64,000 bases of DNA from Kordia jejudonensis (GTDB lineage Bacteria; Bacteroidota; Bacteroidia; Flavobacteriales; Flavobacteriaceae). A model generated the notes under the pieces. The model was given only the letters and a program-made list of their open reading frames with translations, did not search any database and had not been told where the DNA came from. Position numbers and translations under genes: made by a program. Shown piece after piece: positions 33,931 through 43,440 of the stretch; within the stretch, counting starts at the first letter, position 1; every line of letters begins with the position of its first letter. Where the stretch lies: assembly GCF_001005315.1 (NCBI RefSeq), contig NZ_LBMG01000003.1, forward strand, positions 124,001 through 188,000, read 5' to 3'.

Positions 33931-33963
33931 TCGTTTCTAACGATAACAAATAGCAGCATATAC

Positions 33964-35088
33964 ATGAAAAAAAATCTAATTGTATTTGGTACACGACCAG
34001 AAGCCATCAAAATGGCGCCGTTGGTAAAAGAATTTTTAAAGCATCAAGATACTTTTGAAACGAAAGTTTGTATCACAGCACAACACAGAGAAATGCTAGA
34101 TCAAGTACTTTCGTTCTTCGAAATTACACCAGATTACGATTTAGATTTAATGAAGCCTAACCAAAACTTATATGGGTTAACTTCAGACATTATCATGAAC
34201 TTAAAACCTGTGCTTGAGGAGTTTCAACCAGATTACGTATACGTTCACGGAGATACAACGACAACTATGGCAACAAGTATTGCAGCCTTTTATTCAGGTG
34301 CAAAAGTATGTCATGTAGAAGCAGGATTGCGTACGTTTAACAAGCGTTCTCCGTTTCCAGAAGAAATCAACAGATGTGTTACAGGAAGTATTTGTGACTA
34401 TCACTTTTCTCCAACAGAAACCTCAAAACAAAACCTGCTGAATGAAAATGTAGCAGATGAAAACATACTCATTACAGGAAATACCGTAATTGATGCATTA
34501 CACTTTAGTGCAAACAAAGTAAAATCGGAAGGATTTCAAGATCAAGAAATAGAAGATGTAAAAGAAGTTCTCGATACCTCAAAACGATTGATATTAGTAA
34601 CAGGACATCGTAGAGAAAATCACGGGCAAGGATTTATCAACATTTGTAGCGCGTTAAAGCAAATTGCTGTAAATCATCCTGATACGCAAATTATTTATCC
34701 TGTACATTTAAATCCGAATGTGCAAAAACCAGTATACGAACTATTAGCAGATATCGATAATGTGAATTTAATCAATCCGTTATCTTATCCAGCTTTTGTG
34801 TGGTTAATGGACAAATCGAGTTTAATCATTACAGATAGTGGCGGTGTACAAGAAGAAGCACCAAGTTTAGGAAAACCTGTATTGGTCATGCGTGATACTA
34901 CAGAACGACCTGAAGCTGTAGACGCAGGAACGGTTTTATTAGTAGGAACAGACACTGATAAAATTATTACAGAAGCCACAAAATTACTAACAAACGAAGA
35001 AGCATATCACAAAATGAGCAAACTTCATAATCCGTATGGAGATGGAACAGCGTGTGATAAAATTGTAACATACATGTCAAAATTATAA
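33964..35088 (+). CDS. wecB: UDP-N-acetylglucosamine 2-epimerase (non-hydrolysing)
   Basis: The 374-residue GT-B-fold enzyme converts UDP-GlcNAc to UDP-ManNAc. It has FGTRPEAIKMAPL (residues 7-19), VCITAQHREMLDQ, YVHGDTTTTMA, HVEAGLRTF, VTGHRRENHG, YPVHLNPNV, ITDSGGVQEEAPSLGKPVLVMRDTTERPE. All catalytic residues of the family are present. It lies just upstream of wecC, the pair giving UDP-ManNAcA. A second member of this family (at 48576) belongs to the FucNAc route and is clearly a different subfamily. Confidence 0.96.
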   Translation: MKKNLIVFGTRPEAIKMAPLVKEFLKHQDTFETKVCITAQHREMLDQVLSFFEITPDYDLDLMKPNQNLYGLTSDIIMNLKPVLEEFQPDYVYVHGDTTTTMATSIAAFYSGAKVCHVEAGLRTFNKRSPFPEEINRCVTGSICDYHFSPTETSKQNLLNENVADENILITGNTVIDALHFSANKVKSEGFQDQEIEDVKEVLDTSKRLILVTGHRRENHGQGFINICSALKQIAVNHPDTQIIYPVHLNPNVQKPVYELLADIDNVNLINPLSYPAFVWLMDKSSLIITDSGGVQEEAPSLGKPVLVMRDTTERPEAVDAGTVLLVGTDTDKIITEATKLLTNEEAYHKMSKLHNPYGDGTACDKIVTYMSKL

Positions 35089-35094
35089 TACATC

Positions 35095-36297
35095 ATGGCA
35101 AACAAACCAAGTGTTGTTATGGTAGGTCTAGGATATATTGGACTTCCTACAGCAGCGTTAATCGCAAGTAAAGAAATTAAAGTAACAGGAGTTGATGTTA
35201 CGCAAAGTGTCGTAGATACGATTAACAAAGGAGAAATTCACATTGTAGAACCAGATTTAGATGGTTTGGTACACAAAGTAGTAAAAGATGGCTACTTACA
35301 AGCAAAAACAGCACCAGTGGAAGCTGATGTATATTTAATTGCGGTTCCAACACCTTTTAAGGGCGATCACGAACCAGATATTTCATATGTTGAAGCAGCT
35401 ACCAGAGCGTTGTTGCCAACTTTAAAAGAAGGCGCGTTGGTTATTGTTGAATCGACAAGTCCTGTAGGAACAACCGAAAAAATGCAAGCCGTTATCAATG
35501 CGGAACGTCCTGAATTGGAAGGAAAAATATTCATGGCATACTGTCCAGAACGTGTATTGCCAGGAAACGTAATTTACGAATTGGAACACAATGACAGAGC
35601 CATTGGTGGAATTGACGAAGCTTCTACAGAAAGAGCAGTGCAATTTTACAGACATTTTGTAAAAGGAGAATTGCACAAAACCAATTCGAAAACTGCCGAA
35701 ATGTGTAAATTGGTTGAAAACTCTTCAAGAGACGTTCAAATTGCGTTTGCAAACGAACTTTCTATGATTTGTGATGAAGCAGGAATCAATGTTTGGGAAT
35801 TGATCAACTTAGCCAACAAACATCCACGTGTAAACATTTTACAGCCAGGAACAGGAGTTGGTGGGCATTGTATTGCTGTTGATCCATGGTTTATAGTATC
35901 TGAATTCCCAAAGCAAGCGAAAATCATTCGTGCTGCAAGAGAAATCAACAACTACAAAACCGAATGGGCAATTGAAAAAACAAAAAGTACCGCATTGCAA
36001 TTCAAACTAGACAATGGACGCGATGCAAAAATTGCATGTATGGGATTGGCGTTTAAACCAAATATTGACGATTTACGCGAATCGCCAGCCTTATTAGTTG
36101 CCAATACATTAATGAATGATGGGTTTGATATTATGGCAGTAGAGCCAAATATAAAATCGCACAATGCATTTACAATATATGAGATTGAAGACGCGTTAGC
36201 TGATGCAGATATTATTGTATATTTGGTAGCACACAAAGAATTTGCTAGATTAGAGAAAACAAGCAATGCGCTTGATTTTTGTGGTGTTTTTAAGTAA
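35095..36297 (+). CDS. wecC: UDP-N-acetyl-D-mannosamine dehydrogenase
   Basis: The 400-residue enzyme oxidises UDP-ManNAc to UDP-ManNAcA. Motifs are the Rossmann GLGYIGLP (residues 11-18), VEPDLDGLV, AVPTPFKGDHEPD, VESTSPVGTTEK, YCPERVLPGN, the catalytic-cysteine motif GVGGHCIAVDPWF (about 258-270) and LAFKPNIDDLRESPA. It follows wecB after six bases. Together they provide mannosaminuronic acid for the surface glycan. Confidence 0.96.
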   Translation: MANKPSVVMVGLGYIGLPTAALIASKEIKVTGVDVTQSVVDTINKGEIHIVEPDLDGLVHKVVKDGYLQAKTAPVEADVYLIAVPTPFKGDHEPDISYVEAATRALLPTLKEGALVIVESTSPVGTTEKMQAVINAERPELEGKIFMAYCPERVLPGNVIYELEHNDRAIGGIDEASTERAVQFYRHFVKGELHKTNSKTAEMCKLVENSSRDVQIAFANELSMICDEAGINVWELINLANKHPRVNILQPGTGVGGHCIAVDPWFIVSEFPKQAKIIRAAREINNYKTEWAIEKTKSTALQFKLDNGRDAKIACMGLAFKPNIDDLRESPALLVANTLMNDGFDIMAVEPNIKSHNAFTIYEIEDALADADIIVYLVAHKEFARLEKTSNALDFCGVFK

Positions 36298-36311
36298 ATA
36301 AATACTTTCTT

Positions 36312-37082
36312 ATGAGAAAATTAATTATAATAATGACAACTTTTATTTCAAGTTTTTGTTTTGCACAAAGTTTGACAAATGATGGCGCGTTAATTTCTCT
36401 ACAAGAAAATGCAGTATTATATTCTGACGGAAGCATATTAAACAAAGGTGACGGGAAAATTATCGGAAATGGAGTTGTCAATTTTTCTTCCATGTCTAAT
36501 ACGATGAATATTAGTCCTGGTTTTGAAATAGGGCAATTGCTAATAAACTCTTCATTGATGAATGCTGACACCTCAAACATTACGATTGAAATTGCTGGAA
36601 ATGCTGGTGTTGGACAAACAAACGGACATGATAATATAACCGTTGATGGCGATGTAACGTTGGATGGAAAATTAACTGTTACAAGCATGAATTATGTACC
36701 TTCACTTGGCGATGAGTTTAACATTTTGAATTACTCAGGTACGCTAACAGGTCAATTTGCTAGTTTAGAATTTGACAATGATTTTGCAGTAGATTATGCA
36801 ACAGCAGGCGTTGTAAAACTTTTATATACAGGAACCTTGAGTGTGGATGATTTTTCTTTGGAAAAAATTACCATTTATCCAAATCCAACAAGCAATACGA
36901 TTACCATTCAAACTTTAGATACGGTAAAAAAAGTAGCAGTATACAATCTTTTAGGAGTACAGGTTTTAGAATCTAAAAGTCAAAAACTAATAAACCTTCA
37001 GCAATTACCAGTTGGCACCTATCTATTAAAAATAGAAACGGAAGATGGTAAAGTTGGCATCAAAAAAATAATAAAAACATAG
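36312..37082 (+). CDS. Secreted protein with T9SS C-terminal sorting domain
   Basis: The 256-residue protein has a signal peptide (about 1-19, ending FCFAQ), a beta-rich middle region with [16 protein letters not shown] and [12 protein letters not shown] (about 95-120), and a type A sorting domain at about 180-256 starting [15 protein letters not shown] and ending in KIIKT. Such domains direct proteins through the type IX secretion system to the cell surface, where A-type lipopolysaccharide anchors them in some species. Its location within the polysaccharide locus is notable. The middle part matches no enzyme I recognise. Confidence 0.82.
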   Translation: MRKLIIIMTTFISSFCFAQSLTNDGALISLQENAVLYSDGSILNKGDGKIIGNGVVNFSSMSNTMNISPGFEIGQLLINSSLMNADTSNITIEIAGNAGVGQTNGHDNITVDGDVTLDGKLTVTSMNYVPSLGDEFNILNYSGTLTGQFASLEFDNDFAVDYATAGVVKLLYTGTLSVDDFSLEKITIYPNPTSNTITIQTLDTVKKVAVYNLLGVQVLESKSQKLINLQQLPVGTYLLKIETEDGKVGIKKIIKT

Positions 37083-37086
37083 CGCT

Positions 37087-38553
37087 ATGAAAAAAACGAT
37101 TCTAATTTTCTTGTTCGTCTTTATTTTTTGTGGGTTGACTACGATATATGCGCAAGAATGTGGACAAGTTACATTAACCACTCAAACAGAGGTAGATGAT
37201 TTTATAACAGCAAACGCAGGTAGCTGTAATGAATTTTATAATTTAATTATTGGATCAGGTAGTGTAGGAGGCTCTGACCCTATAACCGATATCTCAGGAC
37301 TATCTTTTTTAACAGGAACTCCTTACGGTAATGGGGATATTACAATTAGGAACACTTCATTAACATCTTTATCAGGTTTAGAAAACCTAAATACTAGTGT
37401 TGATGATATTCTTATTTATAATAATCCTTTTCTTCAAAATTTAAATGGATTGCAAGGTATGCCTAGTTGTGAAAAACTAGCTTTAACTAACAACTCAACA
37501 TTAACATCCCTTGATGCAATAGCGAATATGAATATAGTTGGTGATCATAGTAGAGCAAAGCTTACAATTATTAATTGTGACCAATTACAGAATATCAATT
37601 TGCCAAATATTACTAGTTTAAATCAATTAGAAATAACATCAAATAATAATTTAGCAAATGTTGCGATAGGATCAAATACAATAATGCCATTAGTATATGC
37701 TAAGATTGAGTATAATAACGCATTAGTAGATATAGCGGGCTTTACAATTCAAAGCTTAACGCCTGCAAATTGGGATGCTGTTTTTACTGTAAGAGGTAAT
37801 AATAGCATGACAGCATTATCCTTTTTACAAGGTTTTTACAATCTATCAGCAGAGATTGAAATTGAAAGTAATGCACAACTTAGTAATCTTGATGAATTAT
37901 CAAGTATTACTGAGATAAGTTCACTTAAAATTCATAATAACGCTAATATTACGAGTTTATTTACACCAACTACGAACTTATTAATAAACTCTGGTTTTAC
38001 AATTACAAGTAATCTAAATTTAGTTGACATTAGTGGATTGGCTAATATGACATTTGGTTCATCAGGTTCTCGCGAAATTAGCGGTAATATTAATTTAGAT
38101 GAATGCTGCGTAGTTAAACTTGCCAATAGATCTATAACTGTTTTTGGAAATAATACAAATTGTGCTTCCAATGATGCAATCATTGATTACTGTGGTGTTG
38201 ATGGATTAGTTGATAATTGCATGGATATTTCAAATCCTAACCAAGAAGATACTGATGGAGATGGTGTAGGTGATGCTTGTGATAATTGCTTGAATACAGT
38301 CAACCCAAACCAATTAGATGCTAACGGAGATGGTATTGGTGATGCGTGTCAATCATCAGCAGGAACCGATACTGGTTTTGTTGGAATTAGCACCACAACA
38401 CCAAAGAGTAAGCTCCATGTAGAAGATGGAGATGTATTTATAAGTAATATTTACAGAGGAGTTATTATGAAAGCTCCAAACGGAAAATGTTTTAGATACA
38501 GACCAAATAATGTTGGACAATTAATAGGAGTAGAAATTCCCTGTCCAAATTAA
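37087..38553 (+). CDS. Secreted repeat protein with thrombospondin type 3-like repeats
   Basis: The 488-residue protein has a signal peptide (about 1-22, ending IYAQ). It has a long stretch (about 50-350) of leucine/isoleucine repeats of the receptor-L-domain kind, for example [20 protein letters not shown] and [15 protein letters not shown]. Calcium-binding thrombospondin type 3-like repeats follow (about 385-425; [17 protein letters not shown]), then a C-terminal part with [19 protein letters not shown] and [12 protein letters not shown]. The C-terminal segment is of a kind seen in flavobacterial surface proteins. It lies four bases after the T9SS-domain gene, and both are flanked by polysaccharide genes. 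Function is probably adhesion or surface binding, as inference. Confidence 0.75.
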   Translation: MKKTILIFLFVFIFCGLTTIYAQECGQVTLTTQTEVDDFITANAGSCNEFYNLIIGSGSVGGSDPITDISGLSFLTGTPYGNGDITIRNTSLTSLSGLENLNTSVDDILIYNNPFLQNLNGLQGMPSCEKLALTNNSTLTSLDAIANMNIVGDHSRAKLTIINCDQLQNINLPNITSLNQLEITSNNNLANVAIGSNTIMPLVYAKIEYNNALVDIAGFTIQSLTPANWDAVFTVRGNNSMTALSFLQGFYNLSAEIEIESNAQLSNLDELSSITEISSLKIHNNANITSLFTPTTNLLINSGFTITSNLNLVDISGLANMTFGSSGSREISGNINLDECCVVKLANRSITVFGNNTNCASNDAIIDYCGVDGLVDNCMDISNPNQEDTDGDGVGDACDNCLNTVNPNQLDANGDGIGDACQSSAGTDTGFVGISTTTPKSKLHVEDGDVFISNIYRGVIMKAPNGKCFRYRPNNVGQLIGVEIPCPN

Positions 38554-38650
38554 ACAGTGCAACATGTAGCACTATTTACAAAGAATTAACTAGATTAGAA
38601 AAATAATAAAACGTTAGATTTTTAGAAGAATTTATAAATAAATTACAATC

Positions 38651-39226
38651 ATGAGAAAACTATTTTTAATTTTAATTGCAATTGCTTTAGTAGCATGCGG
38701 AGATGATAAAAAGAAACCAACAGATGCAGATACTTCTAAGGTTACAGATGTAAAGGAAAAAGCGCTTAGCAAAGTAGAAGAAATTGCAAAAAAATATAAT
38801 TTTGAAAAGGTTGACAACTTACTAGAAAATCCAAGCTTGGTAAACCTAACCAGCGAGAGTCATGCTTTTTCAGAAGATATCGTTTTTGAAGAAGTAAACA
38901 TTTTAAAAACAGGAGAAGATACGTATTCACTAATTTTAGTTTTTAATGAAAAAACTACAAATTTTGATGTGTACAATAATTGGCAAATTGCCATCATTGC
39001 AACGGCAAAAGATCCATCTAAATTTAAAGATCCTGCAATTCGATCTAAAGGAAGCAAAACCAATGGTATAAAAGCCAAAACAGTATTGATGGGGAATGAA
39101 ATTGTGGCTTCAGGTACATTTAGCTTAGCGCCAAAAGAATTTACATTTATTCGATTTTACTTGTACGACGCTTCTAACAATAAAAACACTAATTACTATA
39201 CTTTAAAAGATGTAACGATCCCATAA
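38651..39226 (+). CDS. Lipoprotein of unknown function
   Basis: The 191-residue protein has a lipoprotein signal with lipobox VAC (Cys at about residue 16) and then GDDKKKPTDADTS, a charged linker. A helical segment (about 30-60) and a beta-rich C-terminal part with FNEKTTNFDVYNNWQIAIIA and FTFIRFYLYDAS follow. No family is recognised. It lies between the two secreted proteins and the first polymerase-like membrane protein, 97 bases after the former and 10 bases before the latter, so it may be co-expressed with the membrane protein. Confidence 0.7.
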   Translation: MRKLFLILIAIALVACGDDKKKPTDADTSKVTDVKEKALSKVEEIAKKYNFEKVDNLLENPSLVNLTSESHAFSEDIVFEEVNILKTGEDTYSLILVFNEKTTNFDVYNNWQIAIIATAKDPSKFKDPAIRSKGSKTNGIKAKTVLMGNEIVASGTFSLAPKEFTFIRFYLYDASNNKNTNYYTLKDVTIP

Positions 39227-39236
39227 CTTTAAAAGA

Positions 39237-40421
39237 ATGGTAAAAAAACTATATCAAAATATATACGTATACTTGATTGTTTTACTGCTGGTTGCTGACT
39301 TTGTTACTAAAATGATAGTTAGACTAACGGACTTACAACTAAACTATTACCCTAGTACCATCGTAAAAGCTTTGTTGATCTGTTTTACACTCTTTTTTTT
39401 TTTAAAATTAGGAGATAAAAAAGCTTGGACGTATGTTGTAGCGATTTTAGTAATATTTCTATTAGGATTAGTATTTGACCCAGAAAGACAATTAAGTTTA
39501 GGCTATATAAATGGTAAGTTTTACTATTTCATCAGGCATTTATATTTCTTTTTACTCATTCCAATTCTTGCAAACCTTTCCCAAGAAACCTGGAAAAAGA
39601 TTATAAAAATATTGATAATTTTTGCAAAAGTGAATGCCATATTTATAGTATTGGGGTTGCTTTTTGACATTAACGTATTCAAATCGTATCCGTATACAAA
39701 TAGATTTGGTTTTAATGGATTGTTACCAATTCAAGGAGCTGGAACCTTTTATTATATTTTTGTAATTTCTATCGTATATTATAAAGGTTTTACGGAGTAC
39801 AGAAATTTCAAAAAAATAAACCGTTCCACACTGCTAGATTTTATAATTTTAGTAGTTGCAGCGTTACTATTAGGAACCAAAGGTGCTTATTTATTTCTGT
39901 TTTTACTTTTATTGGCAGATGTGTTTTTTAGACAAGAAAGAAAACGCTTGGTATACTTTACCGTTGGTTCATTGACACTTTTGTTCGTTTTTTTTAGTGA
40001 AAAAATTGCGATAAATATGCTAAAATTAATGGACTTGTCTACCACAATTTATACGGACAATGGACTCATTACGGTATTATTATCGTACCGCGACTTACTC
40101 TTTATTAGTGCAATGGAATATATAGAAATCAACTGGAATGCAATTAATTATCTCATTGGTGGTACAAACTTTACGATACTAAAGGTAGAAATTGAGCTTG
40201 TCGATATCTTCTTATTTTTTGGTGTAGTAGGTATTATCATTTACCTATTCTTTGTAAAGTCGTATCTATTCTCAAAAAAAGAAGCGATATTGAATATCAT
40301 ATTAATACTCATATTTTTTATTGGTAACTTTTCAGGGAATTTTGTTTCTTCTATATCAAATACCACTTTCTTTGCGTTCTCGTTTTTATACTTGAAAAAT
40401 AATTTTAGTTTTAATAAATAG
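39237..40421 (+). CDS. Multi-pass membrane protein, O-antigen polymerase/ligase-like
   Basis: The 394-residue protein has about ten hydrophobic spans. A loop around residues 260-300 (LLSYRDLLFISAMEYIE, GGTNFTILKVE) could face the periplasm. The layout and the position among polymerase, ligase and flippase genes suggest an O-antigen polymerase (Wzy) or ligase-type protein, but sequence motifs of the family are weak. It lies 10 bases after a lipoprotein gene and 17 bases before a WaaL-like gene. Confidence 0.65.
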   Translation: MVKKLYQNIYVYLIVLLLVADFVTKMIVRLTDLQLNYYPSTIVKALLICFTLFFFLKLGDKKAWTYVVAILVIFLLGLVFDPERQLSLGYINGKFYYFIRHLYFFLLIPILANLSQETWKKIIKILIIFAKVNAIFIVLGLLFDINVFKSYPYTNRFGFNGLLPIQGAGTFYYIFVISIVYYKGFTEYRNFKKINRSTLLDFIILVVAALLLGTKGAYLFLFLLLLADVFFRQERKRLVYFTVGSLTLLFVFFSEKIAINMLKLMDLSTTIYTDNGLITVLLSYRDLLFISAMEYIEINWNAINYLIGGTNFTILKVEIELVDIFLFFGVVGIIIYLFFVKSYLFSKKEAILNIILILIFFIGNFSGNFVSSISNTTFFAFSFLYLKNNFSFNK

Positions 40422-40438
40422 TCAAACGTATAACAGCT

Positions 40439-41770
40439 ATGAGTGTAAGTAATATACATAATTACATAGAACATCATAAAAGCAAAATATATACGTATTT
40501 GTTGATGTTAGTCGTTGCTACACTTTTTCTTAAAAAAGAAAACATTAACAGTATATCCATCATTTTACTTGCCGTTTTTTGGATTTTAGATGTGGGCAAA
40601 AATATAGGTTCATTATTAAAAAGTATAGTAAATCATAAACTTTTGCTATTCAATGTGATCTTTTTCTCAGCACTAATATATGGTTTGTTAATTTCTGAAA
40701 ATCAGGCTTATGCACTAAAAATACTGCAAAGAAATCTTCCTTTTTTAATCTTTCCATTGGTTTTTTTAAGATTAAAAAAAGTAGACGTCAATGTCAATAC
40801 CATAAAAATAACACTTATCGTTTCAGCGTTTATCGCTTCTATATATTGCGAAATAACTAATTTGGGAGAATGGCAACGATTTAATAACAGCGGTCAGTAT
40901 GATTTTTCCATATACGACTACTTTACCTATCATTGGTTTACCTATACCAACCTAACCAAAGGCTTAGATTTGCAGGCTTCTTTTTTTGCATTGTACATTC
41001 TTACGGCGATCATTTTTATGTTAGAATACACGATATTTCATGAAAACAAGAAGAAAATACTCTTTAATCTTAGTTTGTTTTTGCTAGCCTACTTTACCTT
41101 ATTCATGTTTCATTTATCGAGTAGAATAGGGCTAGTACTACTCATTGCCGTATTAGGATATTATTTCTTTAAACTGCGGATAAAGACGAAATACAAAGCT
41201 TTTATATTTTTAAGTGGTACAGTACTTTTAGGATTCATACTTTTTAATTCAGCCTTTATAGAAAGACTTAAAGAATTAAGAGTTACATTACAGGAAAATG
41301 TAGTTGATAAAGGTGACAACAAAGTAAACGCCAAGAAAATCAGAGTATATGCATTGCAGGCTTACGCGAATCAAGAACCAATAGATTTCTTCATAGGTCG
41401 CGGAACAGGCGACGCCCAAAAACATTTGGATGCGTTCTATGAAAAAAAAATAGTGAAAAATGTAACCACAGTGAAAGATGAGCAAAAGTGGAAATTTAAA
41501 GGAATGCACTATCACAATCAATTTATTCAAACAAATGTAGAAACGGGTATTTTTGGCTTGGTAGCATTGCTGCTTATCTTTTTCGGATCTTTACAAAAAG
41601 GACTGAAGCACAAAAGCAGAGCACACGTATTGTTCATTTTAATTTGTTTTTTATTCTTTGTAGCCGACTCCGTTTTAATGCGACAAAAAGGAGTTGTGTT
41701 TTTCGCTTTTTTCAACATATTATTTATACTAAACTACTACAGAAATGAAACTACTATACAAAATATTTAA
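40439..41770 (+). CDS. O-antigen ligase (WaaL) family membrane protein
   Basis: The 443-residue protein has about ten to twelve membrane spans and a large periplasmic loop (about 285-360) ending in HYHNQFIQTNVETGIFGLVALL, the HxHNxxxxxxxExG kind of motif found in O-antigen ligases and polymerases. The segment MFHLSSRIGLVLLIAVLGY also fits. It should act in the periplasmic face of the inner membrane to polymerise or attach the glycan. Its C-terminal end overlaps the next gene by 26 bases. Confidence 0.8.
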   Translation: MSVSNIHNYIEHHKSKIYTYLLMLVVATLFLKKENINSISIILLAVFWILDVGKNIGSLLKSIVNHKLLLFNVIFFSALIYGLLISENQAYALKILQRNLPFLIFPLVFLRLKKVDVNVNTIKITLIVSAFIASIYCEITNLGEWQRFNNSGQYDFSIYDYFTYHWFTYTNLTKGLDLQASFFALYILTAIIFMLEYTIFHENKKKILFNLSLFLLAYFTLFMFHLSSRIGLVLLIAVLGYYFFKLRIKTKYKAFIFLSGTVLLGFILFNSAFIERLKELRVTLQENVVDKGDNKVNAKKIRVYALQAYANQEPIDFFIGRGTGDAQKHLDAFYEKKIVKNVTTVKDEQKWKFKGMHYHNQFIQTNVETGIFGLVALLLIFFGSLQKGLKHKSRAHVLFILICFLFFVADSVLMRQKGVVFFAFFNILFILNYYRNETTIQNI

Positions 41771-42272
41771 AGGGACACCATTATTTTCGTATCCAATACT
41801 GAGAAAATTAAGAAATAAAGTATATCAAAAGCATTTTAACGCTAAAAACTTAAAAGTTGCGGAAAGTGTAAACTTAAGACCTTCTCATTTTATTGGTAAA
41901 ACATCTATTTCTTTTGGAGAATCTGTTATATTAGACAAAGAAGTCATGATAGATTATACGTCGCCAGTTACAATTGGTAACTTTGTTACGGTATCTGAAG
42001 GTGTCAAAATCTTTACACACAATCACAGTGTTGATGACCAAATTGACATACAATACAGTGAAATTATAACTTATCCATTAGAAATTGATGATTATGCATG
42101 GATAGGTGCCAAAGCTATTATTTTACCAACCGTAAAAAAAATAGGATACGGAGCAGTCATTGCAGCAGGAGCTATTGTGACAAAAGAAGTAAAACCATAT
42201 GAAGTTGTAGGTGGAAATCCAGCAAAAGTAATAAAGACAAGAAACCTAAAGCGTGATGATAAGCAAACTTAA
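41745..42272 (+). CDS. Left-handed beta-helix acyltransferase
   Basis: The 175-residue protein has hexapeptide repeats, for example ITIGNFVTVSEGVKIFTHNH-like turns and DDYAWIGAKAIILPTVKKIGYGAVIAAGAIV. The catalytic His-containing loop (FTHNHSVDD) and the closing VGGNPAKVIKTR complete the CysE/LacA/NodL-type fold. It should acetylate a sugar. The start overlaps the WaaL-like gene by 26 bases, and the following flippase starts 20 bases before its stop, so translation is coupled. Confidence 0.88.
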   Translation: MKLLYKIFKGTPLFSYPILRKLRNKVYQKHFNAKNLKVAESVNLRPSHFIGKTSISFGESVILDKEVMIDYTSPVTIGNFVTVSEGVKIFTHNHSVDDQIDIQYSEIITYPLEIDDYAWIGAKAIILPTVKKIGYGAVIAAGAIVTKEVKPYEVVGGNPAKVIKTRNLKRDDKQT

Positions 42273-43440
42273 AAGATTAATACTTCCATTTATTATAAAC
42301 TTTTTGAGCTTATTTTTGTTTTGGTTGGCAGATGTTGCCATCATAGTAAAATATGATGTAGACACAGTTTCACAATGGGCACTTTTAAAATCTTTAATAT
42401 TTATTTCAGGCTCGTTTATTAGCTTAGGAATTGACCAAGCCATCGTCCGCTTGAACCTAAACTATAAAGAAACACTATTACCTGTTTTGTTTCAAATAGT
42501 AGTCTTAACACTCTTAACATGCGGTATTTTATGGATATTTGATTATGATGTTTCCTATCCATATGTTTTTCTCATATTATTGTGCTACTCCACAATACTA
42601 ATCTTATTTTCATTTGAAAGATCAAAACTAAACTATACGCGATCCATTTTCATTTTTCATTTCTGGCGTATTCTATTTTACGTACTCATTGTTTCCGCTA
42701 CCTATAAACTTATTGAAATTCCGCTAGCAATAGCATTTATAAGCGCTATCATTTTCTTAGTTGGACCATTGCGTAAAATAAGTTTCAAAGCATCGTCATT
42801 TAAAAACTATAAACCAGCACTAAAAACAGGATTTTACTTTTTCTTGTCTACCTGTTCTTTAAACGTTATTTTATTTGTTGACCAGTTATTAATCAATGGT
42901 TTAGAAGATACAACAGCATCAGAAATACTATTCTCTCATGTGACTTTTTTCATTGCGCCATTTGCGGCTATCCTAAGCTTTTTAGGATTCTTATTAACTC
43001 CATTTTTAAGAGACAACAAACAAAAAGCATTATTATTTTTAGACAAATATCTTATACACATAGTTGTAGGTGGTGTCGTTATGGTTTTTTGTTACTATCT
43101 GTTTTCAGGTTGGCTATACAAATCGGTTAAAAAACAAGATCCAATAGCGTGGTTAGGTATTGTATTAACCTTCATTTTATACGCTCGGTACTTGTTATTG
43201 ATACCAAGTGCTTATTTTGGTGCTTTTGGCGAGAATAAGCTCATTAGAAAGGTATCTATACGATATAATTTAGCTAATATTTTCTATATTTGCGCAGCTT
43301 TTATATTACTATACAAGTTTGGGCTAAGTATTTTAGTAGCTATTTCAAGCGCATTATTAATAACTTGGAGCTTAAGGGCTTTAATAGGATACATATGTTT
43401 ATTTGAACTAAAAAGAGATACCTTAAGAACTAAAGAATGA
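42253..43440 (+). CDS. Polysaccharide flippase, Wzx-like
   Basis: The 395-residue protein has about ten to twelve hydrophobic spans with few charged residues, in the MATE/MOP layout. Residues such as SLGIDQAIVRLNLNYKE (about 57-73) and NVILFVDQLLINGLEDTTASEIL (split by a loop, near 200) resemble Wzx proteins, which flip undecaprenyl-linked repeats to the periplasm. It overlaps the acyltransferase before it by 20 bases and the next gene by four. The assignment is based on topology and context. Confidence 0.78.
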   Translation: MMISKLKRLILPFIINFLSLFLFWLADVAIIVKYDVDTVSQWALLKSLIFISGSFISLGIDQAIVRLNLNYKETLLPVLFQIVVLTLLTCGILWIFDYDVSYPYVFLILLCYSTILILFSFERSKLNYTRSIFIFHFWRILFYVLIVSATYKLIEIPLAIAFISAIIFLVGPLRKISFKASSFKNYKPALKTGFYFFLSTCSLNVILFVDQLLINGLEDTTASEILFSHVTFFIAPFAAILSFLGFLLTPFLRDNKQKALLFLDKYLIHIVVGGVVMVFCYYLFSGWLYKSVKKQDPIAWLGIVLTFILYARYLLLIPSAYFGAFGENKLIRKVSIRYNLANIFYICAAFILLYKFGLSILVAISSALLITWSLRALIGYICLFELKRDTLRTKE

